From NCBI GenBank assembly GCA_945861855.1, contig CAMAWG010000031.1, forward strand, positions 1 through 33,875: a stretch of 33,875 nt of DNA, read 5' to 3'. Shown in pieces: positions 16,360 through 23,405 of the stretch. The position numbers were made by a program, and so were the translations under genes. Numbering within the stretch: the first letter of the stretch is position 1; each line of letters starts with the position of its first letter. Origin of the DNA: Rhodoplanes serenus (lineage in GTDB: Bacteria; Pseudomonadota; Alphaproteobacteria; Rhizobiales; Xanthobacteraceae). Below the pieces are notes generated by a model. The model ran no database searches. It was given only the letters and a program-made list of their open reading frames with translations, and was not told the DNA's origin.

Positions 16360-17562
16360 ATGGATATGCCACGCAGCGACGTAAGGCCGGTCGAATTCGA
16401 CACGTTCTCGACGCCGAAGCACCTCTCGCACGCCAGCGAGCAGGCGCGCGCGCGCAACTACCAGGACTTCCTGATCGTCGATGTGGACTCGCATCACTAC
16501 GAGAACGAGTCCTACGCCGAGGTGTTCGAATACATCGAAAATCCAGTCATGCGCCGCGACGCCATCGACAGCGGCGGCCGCAGCACCGGATTCCTGAACA
16601 CCCAGGTCGGCGGGCAGAGCATGGCCGGCCGCATCGTCCGCAACAAAGGCCGGCGTCTCGACAAGCCCCGCGTTTCCAAACATCGCGACATCGGCATGAC
16701 GCTCGACTGGATGGACGCGATGGGCGTGGACTATGCCTGTTTGTTCCCGACGCCGATGTTGTTCCTCAGCGCGCATCCGGTCCCCGAGGTCGAGGCGGCG
16801 ATGGCGCAGGCCTACAACCGCTGGCTCTGCGAACGCATCCTGGCGCACGAGCCGCGCATCGTCTCGATGCTGTACCTGCCGTTCAACGACCCGGAGGCCG
16901 CCTACAAGACCGTGAAGGAGTTCGGCGACAAGAAGGGCGTGGTCGGCTTCATGGTGACGTCGCCGCGCTACAAGCCGGTGCACGACAACGCGTTCATCAA
17001 GACCTACGCGCTCATCGAGGAGATGGGCAAGGTGCTGTCGTTCCACGCCGCCTACAACTGGGACGACCGGGCGCTCGGCATGTGCAATCGCTTCATCGCC
17101 GCGCATGCGCTCGGCTTCATGTGGTTCAACATGGTCCACATGACCAACTGGGTGGTGAACGGCCTGCCGGAGCGCTTCCCCAAGCTCAAGGTGATGTGGA
17201 TCGAGAGCGGCCTGACCTGGGCCTATTCGCTGATGCAGCGGCTCGACCACTCCTACCTGATGCGGACCTCGGACTGCCCGCAGCTCAAGCGCAAGCCTTC
17301 CGAGTACATGCGCGAGATGTACTACTCGACGCAGCCGATGGAGATGCCGGACGACAAGACGCTGCTCGAAGCCACCTTCAAGCAGATCAAGGCCGAAACC
17401 CAGCTCCTGTGGTCGTCGGACTATCCGCACTGGGACTTCGACCTGCCGTCGACGATCTACGACCTGCCGTTCCTCAACGAGCAGTCCAAGCGCAACATCC
17501 TCGGCGGCACCGCGGCCAAGCTGTTCAACCTCGACGCCAAGCCGGTGAAGAAGATTCCGTAA
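16360..17562 (+). CDS. Amidohydrolase-2 (ACMSD-like) family metal-dependent hydrolase/decarboxylase
   Basis: A 400-residue TIM-barrel amidohydrolase. Metal-site elements are the N-terminal D-V-D-S-H-H (41-46, where many relatives have DxDxH), His229 (SFHAAYNW) and Asp354 (SSDYPHWD). The segment NGLPERFPKLKVMWIESG is the usual core signature of the family, which covers aminocarboxymuconate-semialdehyde decarboxylase, resorcylate decarboxylases and ring-opening hydrolases of aromatic degradation. The substrate is unknown. The ATG at 16360 has GAGAGGA upstream. With the Rieske ferredoxin and a divergent TctC gene it suggests a small catabolic unit for an aromatic or carboxylic acid. Confidence 0.85.
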   Translation: MDMPRSDVRPVEFDTFSTPKHLSHASEQARARNYQDFLIVDVDSHHYENESYAEVFEYIENPVMRRDAIDSGGRSTGFLNTQVGGQSMAGRIVRNKGRRLDKPRVSKHRDIGMTLDWMDAMGVDYACLFPTPMLFLSAHPVPEVEAAMAQAYNRWLCERILAHEPRIVSMLYLPFNDPEAAYKTVKEFGDKKGVVGFMVTSPRYKPVHDNAFIKTYALIEEMGKVLSFHAAYNWDDRALGMCNRFIAAHALGFMWFNMVHMTNWVVNGLPERFPKLKVMWIESGLTWAYSLMQRLDHSYLMRTSDCPQLKRKPSEYMREMYYSTQPMEMPDDKTLLEATFKQIKAETQLLWSSDYPHWDFDLPSTIYDLPFLNEQSKRNILGGTAAKLFNLDAKPVKKIP

Positions 17563-17589
17563 GGCTTCTTTACGCTATCAACCTGCTCC

Positions 17590-17699
17590 GCCTCATCTTG
17601 AGGAGCGGCCGAAGGCCGCGTCTCGAAGGATGGGCCACAGGCCCGGACTCGCAGCTCATCCTTCGAGACGGCCGCTACGCGGCCTCCTCAGGATGAGGC
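17590..17699. repeat. Long near-perfect palindromic repeat (REP/BIME-like)
   Basis: Two 43-base arms (17590-17632 and 17657-17699) are inverted copies with a few mismatches. Each begins or ends with the CCTCATCCTTCGAGAC / CCTCAGGATGAGG words typical of Bradyrhizobium-type intergenic repeats (from memory). Each arm also contains its own small hairpin (ggccgaaggcc; gccgctacgcggc). It lies between two convergent genes (amidohydrolase and TctC) and can serve as a two-way terminator. Confidence 0.85.
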
Positions 17700-17723
17700 C
17701 GAAAGAGCGCTGCGACTGCCTGA

Positions 17724-18722
17724 TTACTGACTCCCCGCGATTCCAGCCTTCGTAATAATCTCGCCCCAGCGCACGATCTCCGAGGCGACGAACCTCTTCA
17801 TCTCGTCCGGCGGCGGCGAAATCTGCGGCAGCGTGCCATCGTTGCTGAGTATCTGCTGCACCTCCGCCTCGCCCATGATGCCGCGAATTTCCGCGCCGAG
17901 CTTGTCGACGATGTCCTTCGGCACGCCGCCCGTTGTGGTGATGGTGTGCCACGAGGCGTTGTCGTAGTTCGGGATACCGCCTTCGGCGAGCGCCGGCACG
18001 TCGGGCATCGCCTTCACCCGCTCCTTGGTGGTGACGCCGAGCGCGCGCACCTTGCCGCTTGCGATCAGGCCTCGCGCCGGCGGCACGTCGGCGAACATGA
18101 ACGCGATGTGCCCCGCCGCCACGTCCTGAAGCCCCGGCGCGGTCCCCTTGTAGGGCACGTGAATGAGCTCCAGCCCGAACATGCTCTTGAAGATCTCGGT
18201 GTTGAGATGGTGGAACGTGCCCGGCCCCGGCGTGCCGAACGAAAGCTGGCCGGGCTTGTCCTTGGCGAGCTTGACCAGGTCCGCGACCGAATGCACCGGT
18301 AGCGCGGGATTGACCACCAGCACGAACGGCACGCGCGCGAGCAGCGCGATCGGCGTCAGGTCCTTGCGCGGATCGTAGGCCAGTTCCTTGCGCATGGTGA
18401 CGTTGAACGCCAGGATCGAGCTCGACGCCATCATGATGGTGTAGCCGTCGGGCGCCGCGCGCGCCACGCTGACCGCTCCCGTCACCCCGCCCCCGCCCGG
18501 CTTGTGCTCGACGATGAACGGCTTGCCCAGCCGCTGCTCGAGCTTCTGGCCGAGGATGCGTGCGAACAGGCCGGTGACGCCGCCGGGCGCGAAGGGCACG
18601 ACGAAGGTCACCGGGCGGCTCGGATACTGGCTCGCGCTTTCCTGCGCCTGCGCGGAGCCACGGTCCGCTGCGAGCAGGGCCAGCACGCAGCCGGCGACGG
18701 CTGCCATTCGGACGGCGTTCAT
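17724..18722 (-). CDS. TctC-family (Bug) periplasmic binding protein
   Basis: A 332-residue solute receptor, paralogous to the one at 14820-15788 but clearly diverged. The signal peptide is about 1-26 (ending GSAQAQ). It continues YPSRPVTFVVPFAPGGVTGLFARI, EHKPGGGGVTGAVSVARAAPDGYT and HVPYKGTAPGLQDVAAGHIAFMF, a textbook Bug pattern. The ligand is unknown. The ATG at 18720-18722 is preceded by GGGAG 7 bases upstream. It is convergent with the amidohydrolase gene and stands alone without TctA/TctB. Confidence 0.9.
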   Translation of the reverse strand: MNAVRMAAVAGCVLALLAADRGSAQAQESASQYPSRPVTFVVPFAPGGVTGLFARILGQKLEQRLGKPFIVEHKPGGGGVTGAVSVARAAPDGYTIMMASSSILAFNVTMRKELAYDPRKDLTPIALLARVPFVLVVNPALPVHSVADLVKLAKDKPGQLSFGTPGPGTFHHLNTEIFKSMFGLELIHVPYKGTAPGLQDVAAGHIAFMFADVPPARGLIASGKVRALGVTTKERVKAMPDVPALAEGGIPNYDNASWHTITTTGGVPKDIVDKLGAEIRGIMGEAEVQQILSNDGTLPQISPPPDEMKRFVASEIVRWGEIITKAGIAGSQ

Positions 18723-18865
18723 CGGGCAACTCCCGGTTTGATCGGAGGGCAATGCAGCACGCTAACACACCAAAACGGCGAAGAAATCGGCATTTTGGAA
18801 GCGGAACATTGCACTGCAACAAGCGTTATTGCCGCGCCGGATAGGACACAAAGCGAGGCTCGACC

Positions 18866-19072
18866 ATGCGTATCTACAGCCCAGAAGAACTGGACGTGAT
18901 GGCGGGAGCCTACACCCGCGTCCTGAGCAAAGTGCCGCGCGAAACGTCCTCGACGGAAGTCACGCTGCGGCTGGTCGAGGAGATCGGCCTAGGCGTCGCG
19001 AACGGCGTCCGCGACGAGGACGCGCTGGCCGACGCCGCGCTGGAGCGCACCAACATCGGCGCGCCGATCTAA
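18866..19072 (+). CDS. Small conserved-looking protein of unknown function
   Basis: A 68-residue acidic, helical protein (MRIYSPEELDVMAGAYTRVL...). It has no signal peptide, membrane segment or metal motif. The ATG has GAGG 8 bases upstream and codon use with GC-rich third positions like its neighbours, which supports it being a real gene. I do not recognise a family. It sits alone on the plus strand between a TctC gene and the decarboxylase genes, which run the other way. Confidence 0.55.
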   Translation: MRIYSPEELDVMAGAYTRVLSKVPRETSSTEVTLRLVEEIGLGVANGVRDEDALADAALERTNIGAPI

Positions 19073-19100
19073 ACTGGACGACAGGCTACGCCGAGATCAG

Positions 19101-19841
19101 CTACGCCAGGTAATCGTGAACGACCCTTCCATAGGGCAGCGTCATGTCGGTCACCATATGATGGCCGCCGACGATCTCCCGGATCGGCAAATCTGCAAGC
19201 GGGCAGTTCACCGAAGGAATGAGTTCAAGCCGCGCCTTGCCGGTCCAGGCGCCGTGCACTATCACGTCTTCGAAATTGATCGCCACCAATTGCGCGATCG
19301 CCGGCTTCCCGTCGATATCGGGAATGAGCTTGAGCGTGATCTGCGTGCGCGTCAGTTGCTTCTGCTCGGCCGAATAATCCTTGCGGAAGGCGTCGTGCTT
19401 GTAGACCATCGTCCCGGTCGCAATGGGCTGGGTCGCATAATGCAGTGTGCCGGTCAGCGTATCGGCGTTCACCTTCAGCACCGCCTTGCCGAATTTCATC
19501 GGATAGCCCCAGATTTCCCGGCCCCCGGCCAGCGGCGCCGAGTTGTCGACATACATCTGGCTGATGAAATTGCATTGCTCGCCCTTGAAGGTGCAGGGAA
19601 TGACCTGCGCGGCGGCCGAATAGGCGCCGAGCCCCTCGCCGTCGGGCAGGTCCAGCCATTGAACCGCGACCGTGTCGCCCGCCGGCTCCAGCGGCTCCGG
19701 CAGGTAGGCGCGGATCAGCGCGGGGTCGGTCTTGTAGTTGATGACGAGGTATTCGCGGTTAAAGAACTTGTATGGGCCGCGCGGAAACGTCGGGCTTTGC
19801 AGCGGCATCGACGCAAGCGCTTTGACATCTGACTTTTTCAT
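19101..19841 (-). CDS. Acetoacetate decarboxylase-family paralog with altered active site
   Basis: A 246-residue protein of the acetoacetate decarboxylase (ADC) fold, over much of its length similar to the gene at 19862-20611 (shared YKFFNRE/YRFIDRE, EPLEP, IPC-FKGE, GREIWG-P, ADTLTGTL, LPxGRV). In known ADC the Schiff-base lysine (Lys115 in Clostridium) lies in a P-K-K motif and Glu76 is also catalytic. Here the motif is P-M-K (Met115, Lys116) and the Glu position is Ala (YSAAAQV), while Arg29 is kept. It is therefore unlikely to be a normal Schiff-base decarboxylase; a changed reaction, or a binding or regulatory partner of its neighbour, is more plausible. It is 20 bases downstream of that neighbour, in one operon. 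Confidence 0.85.
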   Translation of the reverse strand: MKKSDVKALASMPLQSPTFPRGPYKFFNREYLVINYKTDPALIRAYLPEPLEPAGDTVAVQWLDLPDGEGLGAYSAAAQVIPCTFKGEQCNFISQMYVDNSAPLAGGREIWGYPMKFGKAVLKVNADTLTGTLHYATQPIATGTMVYKHDAFRKDYSAEQKQLTRTQITLKLIPDIDGKPAIAQLVAINFEDVIVHGAWTGKARLELIPSVNCPLADLPIREIVGGHHMVTDMTLPYGRVVHDYLA

Positions 19842-19861
19842 GGCTTTCTTTCGCTATCTGC

Positions 19862-20611
19862 TCAGGCGTCTTTGAGGTAGTCGAACAGCACGCGACCGTG
19901 CGGCAGGGTCAGATCGCTGATGAAATGCTTGCCGCCGATCACACGCTTGATCGGCAGATCGGCCACCGGCGCGTTGACGTGCGGGATCAGATGCAGCCGC
20001 GCCGGCGAAAGCCACACCCCTTTGACTTCGATATCGATGAGGTTGTAGGCGACGAGCTGGCAGATTTTTGCGTTGCCATCCACGTCGGGAATGATCTTCA
20101 GATTGCACGACGTCTTGGCCATGCCCTTGGCCTGAGCCTCGCGGCCGCCGGGCGCGCTCTGGTGCTTGTAGGCCATCGTGCCCATGGCGACCATCTGGCC
20201 GGCGTAATCCAGCGTTCCGGTCAGCGTGTCCGCGCACACCTCAAGCTTGGGCTCGGCGTATTTCTTCGGAAAGCCCCAGATCTCACGCCCGGCCGAGATC
20301 GGCGGCTCATCGTCGAGAAACATCTGCGCCGTGTAGTTGATCGCCTCGCCCTTGAACACGCAGGGAATGACGATGCCGCTCTCGGTGTAATCGCCGAAGC
20401 CGGAGCTGTCCGGCATGCGAATCCATTCATACAACACGTGCCCATCCGGATTGGGTTCGAGCGGCTCCGGCACGGCCTGCCGCAAAAGATCGCGATCCGT
20501 CTCATAGGTCACGATCATGAATTCGCGGTCGATGAAGCGGTAAGGCCCTCTCGGATAGCTCGGGCTGGCCGCCGGCATCGAAGGAAGATTCAGTATCTGC
20601 TCCGCATTCAT
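19862..20611 (-). CDS. adc: Acetoacetate decarboxylase
   Basis: A 249-residue protein with the full ADC active site: Arg29 (FIDRE), Glu77 (DYTESGIVIP) and the lysine pair Lys116-Lys117 in REIWGFPKKY, where the first lysine forms the Schiff base. It would convert acetoacetate to acetone and CO2 in the cytoplasm. The neighbouring 3-hydroxybutyrate dehydrogenase makes acetoacetate, so this could be the sink for ketone bodies released from PHB. Related ADC-fold enzymes act on other beta-keto acids, so the exact substrate is not certain. The ATG at 20609-20611 (MNAEQILNLP) has GAGGGG upstream; longer open frame above it is not conserved in the paralog. Confidence 0.88.
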   Translation of the reverse strand: MNAEQILNLPSMPAASPSYPRGPYRFIDREFMIVTYETDRDLLRQAVPEPLEPNPDGHVLYEWIRMPDSSGFGDYTESGIVIPCVFKGEAINYTAQMFLDDEPPISAGREIWGFPKKYAEPKLEVCADTLTGTLDYAGQMVAMGTMAYKHQSAPGGREAQAKGMAKTSCNLKIIPDVDGNAKICQLVAYNLIDIEVKGVWLSPARLHLIPHVNAPVADLPIKRVIGGKHFISDLTLPHGRVLFDYLKDA

Positions 20612-20698
20612 CTCAGGTATCCCCTCGTACTGGATTGATCGGCCCCAGCGAATGGCCCAGGCGGAAAGTCGGTTCGGCGTTGGCCGCTGCACCGGCGG

Positions 20699-20724
20699 CG
20701 AGCGACTGCACGCAGTATCGCTCG
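20699..20724 (-). terminator. Possible hairpin after the patatin gene
   Basis: cgagcga (20699-20705) pairs with tcgctcg (20718-20724) around a 12-base loop, 43 bases after the patatin stop. No T-run follows on the minus strand, so it is only a candidate terminator or processing site. Confidence 0.3.
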
Positions 20725-20767
20725 TCGATTGACCAGGCTTGTCCGGCGCAGGGCTTCTTACAGGCGG

Positions 20768-21829
20768 CTACAGGAACTCCTTCCTCAGATCGACCGAGGA
20801 GCGCACGTTCAGGTGCTCGAAATTATGCTGTAACCATTGGCCCGCCAGCGAGCGGCCGCGGTCGCGCAGCATGGTCAGAAAGCCCCATTCGGAGTTCATC
20901 TTGCTCGCCGAATTCAGGTCCGACATCGCTATATCGGCGCGCACGGAGTGGATCAGCACATACTTCAGCTTTTCCCGGAACTCGTCCTTGATCCAGCCGT
21001 CGTCCAGCAGCTTTTGCACGAAGTAGACCGAGCGCAGTTCCTTGATGAGCGAGGAATTGAAGGTGATTTCGTTCAGCCGGTTCGATATGTCGGCGGCGGT
21101 TTTCGGAATTCCAGGCCGTTCGATCGGATTGATGTGCAGGATGACCACGTCGCGCGATTTGGTGTAATAGAACAGCGGATAGAGCACCGGGTTTCCCATA
21201 TACCCGCCGTCCCAGTAGTGCTCGCCGTCGATCTCGACGGCCTGAAAAACCTGCGGTAGGCACGCCGAGGCAAGGACGACGTCGGCGGTGACCTCGTGCG
21301 TGTCGAATATCTTGACCTTGCCGGTGCGCACGTTCGTCGCGCAGATGAACACCTTGGTGACGTGCTGGTTCTTATGCAGTTCGTCGAAGTCCACCTGCTT
21401 CTCGAGCACTTCGCGCAACGGGTTGTAGTTCATCGGGTTGAGCTGATAGGGCGAGAACAGCCCCATCATCGACTTCATCATGCCTTCCATCGGATTTTCC
21501 GTGGGCATCATGGCGTCCCACGGCATCTTCGGCATTTTGAATTTCTGGCCGGCGTCGGAAATGGCCTTCCAGAAATCGTGCAGCGCCTGGCGCGCGCCGT
21601 CGTTGCCCTTCAGCTTTCCATAGGCATAGACCACCGCGTTCATCGAGCCCGCGCTGGTGCCGCAAACGCCCTCGATGTCGAGCCGGCCGTCCTCCAGGAA
21701 TTTGTCCATGACGCCCCACCCGAACGCTCCGTGGGCGCCGCCGCCTTGCAAGGCAAGGTTGATGGACTTCTGATTGGTCGGGGGACTGACAGAAGCAGTC
21801 TTGACCGTGGTGTCGGAGTTCGTTGCCAT
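20768..21829 (-). CDS. Patatin-like phospholipase/hydrolase
   Basis: A 353-residue patatin-fold hydrolase with oxyanion loop GGGAHG (29-34), nucleophile elbow GTSAG (Ser59) and catalytic Asp207 (WDGGYMG). No signal peptide is seen. Residues 99-122 form a methionine-rich insert with nine Met. Patatins hydrolyse acyl esters of lipids. Next to a 3-hydroxybutyrate dehydrogenase and a phasin, action on PHB granules or their lipid coat is an attractive inference but is not shown by the sequence. The ATG at 21827-21829 has only a weak AAGG upstream. It is 76 bases downstream of bdhA, probably in the same unit. Confidence 0.88.
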   Translation of the reverse strand: MATNSDTTVKTASVSPPTNQKSINLALQGGGAHGAFGWGVMDKFLEDGRLDIEGVCGTSAGSMNAVVYAYGKLKGNDGARQALHDFWKAISDAGQKFKMPKMPWDAMMPTENPMEGMMKSMMGLFSPYQLNPMNYNPLREVLEKQVDFDELHKNQHVTKVFICATNVRTGKVKIFDTHEVTADVVLASACLPQVFQAVEIDGEHYWDGGYMGNPVLYPLFYYTKSRDVVILHINPIERPGIPKTAADISNRLNEITFNSSLIKELRSVYFVQKLLDDGWIKDEFREKLKYVLIHSVRADIAMSDLNSASKMNSEWGFLTMLRDRGRSLAGQWLQHNFEHLNVRSSVDLRKEFL

Positions 21830-21905
21830 GAAAAATGCCTTTGATTCTGAGTGACACGCTTACGACCCTGCCAACATTATGGTTGTACAGGCTGGATATT
21901 TCAGG

Positions 21906-22688
21906 TCAGTGCGCGGTCCACCCGCCCTCGACGGAGATATTTGTGCCGGTGATGGATGCCGCCGCGTCGCTGCACAGGAATACGGCTACTCCCGCGATCT
22001 GCTCGACGGTGACGAACTGCTTGGTCGGCTGCGCCGCCAGGAGCACATCGCGCTTGACCTGTTCTTCGGTGATGCCGCGCGCCTTGGCGGTATCCGGAAT
22101 CTGCATCTCGACCAGCGGCGTGAGCACGTAGCCGGGGCAGATCGCATTGCAGGTGACGCCGTTCTCGGCGACTTCGAGGGCGACGGTCTTGGTGAACCCC
22201 ATCACGCCGTGCTTTGAGGTGACGTAGGCCGATTTGAACGGCGAGGCGACCAGGGCGTGCGCGGATGCCACATTGATGAGGCGGCCCCAGCCTTTCGACT
22301 TCATGTAAGGCACCGCCATCCGCGTGGTGTGAAACGTGGACGACATGTTGATCGCGATGATCGCGTCCCATTTCGCCAGCGGGAAATCCTCAACCGGCGC
22401 GACGTGCTGGATGCCTGCGTTGTTCACGAGGATATCGATACCGCCAAGGTCCGCCGCCGCCTTGCGCATCATGGCCTCGATCTGGCCGGGATTGCTCATG
22501 TCAGCGCCGTCGTACAGAACCTTGACCCCATATTTGGAAGCCATGCCTGCGCGCAGCGTTTCGATCTCGGCGGCGTTGCCAAAGCCATTGAGCACGAGGT
22601 TCACGCCTTCCTTGGCGAACCCCTCGGCGATGCCCAAGCCAATTCCACTGGTGGACCCGGTGACCAGCGCGTTCTTTCCCTTAATCAT
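21906..22688 (-). CDS. bdhA: D-3-hydroxybutyrate dehydrogenase
   Basis: A 260-residue short-chain dehydrogenase that interconverts 3-hydroxybutyrate and acetoacetate with NAD. It has the cofactor loop TGSTSGIG (10-17), NNAGIQHVAPVE (89-100), catalytic Asn114, Ser142, Tyr155 and Lys159 (YVTSK), and the C-terminal ITGTNISVEGGWTAH. NNAGIQHV and the C-terminal segment are typical of BdhA rather than of PhaB reductase. The ATG at 22686-22688 has GGAG 8 bases upstream. Its place with phasin, patatin and acetoacetate decarboxylase genes fits use of stored PHB. Confidence 0.92.
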   Translation of the reverse strand: MIKGKNALVTGSTSGIGLGIAEGFAKEGVNLVLNGFGNAAEIETLRAGMASKYGVKVLYDGADMSNPGQIEAMMRKAAADLGGIDILVNNAGIQHVAPVEDFPLAKWDAIIAINMSSTFHTTRMAVPYMKSKGWGRLINVASAHALVASPFKSAYVTSKHGVMGFTKTVALEVAENGVTCNAICPGYVLTPLVEMQIPDTAKARGITEEQVKRDVLLAAQPTKQFVTVEQIAGVAVFLCSDAAASITGTNISVEGGWTAH

Positions 22689-22845
22689 GTCGATGTCTCC
22701 AATGTGTCAAGATTTGAGGAAGTTATCTAAGCCTGCAGACGCCCGAGCCTTTCAGAAGTCCCGGGCGCAAAATGCTCGTCCCGATGGGAACTGGCGGAAA
22801 CCGAATTGCAGAGCGCGGCCGAGAGCCGATCGCAGAAGCCCTTCC

Positions 22846-22869
22846 GCGGCTTGTCCGTGACCAAGCCGC
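22846..22869 (-). terminator. Hairpin after the phasin gene
   Basis: gcggcttg (22846-22853) and caagccgc (22862-22869) are perfect inverted copies with an 8-base loop, 33 bases past the phasin stop. No clear U-run follows. It could separate phasin from bdhA expression. Confidence 0.4.
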
Positions 22870-22902
22870 TTCGATCACCCGTTGTGCCGCAGGGATCACC
22901 GG

Positions 22903-23268
22903 TCAGCCCTTCGTCGTACCCGTCGCTGCCTTCTTCGCCGCCTCGCCGAGATCCTTGGCCTGCTCGGTCAAGGATTTCATTTGCGTCTGAAAGTACTCGG
23001 TCTGGATTTGCGCCAGATCTTGCAGATTTTTGGCTTGCGTCAGCTTCTGCGCAAACCCGAAGGCCGTGTCGACATTCTGCCGGGCGTAATCCGTCAGTTT
23101 CTTGCTCAGTTCCGTGCTGGCCCAGGGCGTGGCCGACATGCCGTTCTGAAAGAACTTCAGATAGTTTTCCATCGCGGTCCGGGCTTGATCGACGCCCTGC
23201 GACATCATTGCGCTCATGTCCTGAGCGGCGGCTTTACTCTTATCACTCTTATCCAAGGTCGCCTCCAT
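22903..23268 (-). CDS. Phasin family protein
   Basis: A 121-residue, wholly helical amphipathic protein with no signal peptide. Pattern: QGVDQARTAMENYLKFFQNGM, then Y-A-R-Q-N-V-D-T-A-F-G-F-A-Q-K-L, QDLAQIQTEYFQTQMKSL and an Ala/Lys-rich tail (AKDLGEAAKKAATG). This is the phasin_2 pattern; phasins coat PHB granules and control their number and size. The ATG at 23266-23268 (MEATLDKSDK) is chosen over an upstream GTG at 23289 that lacks a ribosome site. An inverted repeat ccggga-tt-tcccgg (23272-23285) lies immediately ahead of the ATG and might affect translation. It is 137 bases downstream of the reductase gene, so it may have its own promoter. Confidence 0.85.
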   Translation of the reverse strand: MEATLDKSDKSKAAAQDMSAMMSQGVDQARTAMENYLKFFQNGMSATPWASTELSKKLTDYARQNVDTAFGFAQKLTQAKNLQDLAQIQTEYFQTQMKSLTEQAKDLGEAAKKAATGTTKG

Positions 23269-23405
23269 AATCCGGGATTTCCCGGCCACGCCGGCGCAAC
23301 GGCCGGCGTCAAACTGACATTCGGCTCGAACCTTTCAGTGGGAGCTGATCGCAAGTGGCTGACAGAACGGTTCGCGGGGACGGTCGCTGGCGCATGACGC
23401 TGCCT

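Noticed and set aside
17590-17699. CRISPR array
   Set aside because: Only two inverted, not direct, copies; it is a palindromic intergenic repeat.
23272-23285. Inverted repeat ccggga-tt-tcccgg as a PhaR operator before phasin
   Set aside because: It does not match a known PhaR site and sits between promoter and start codon; a chance GC palindrome is as likely.
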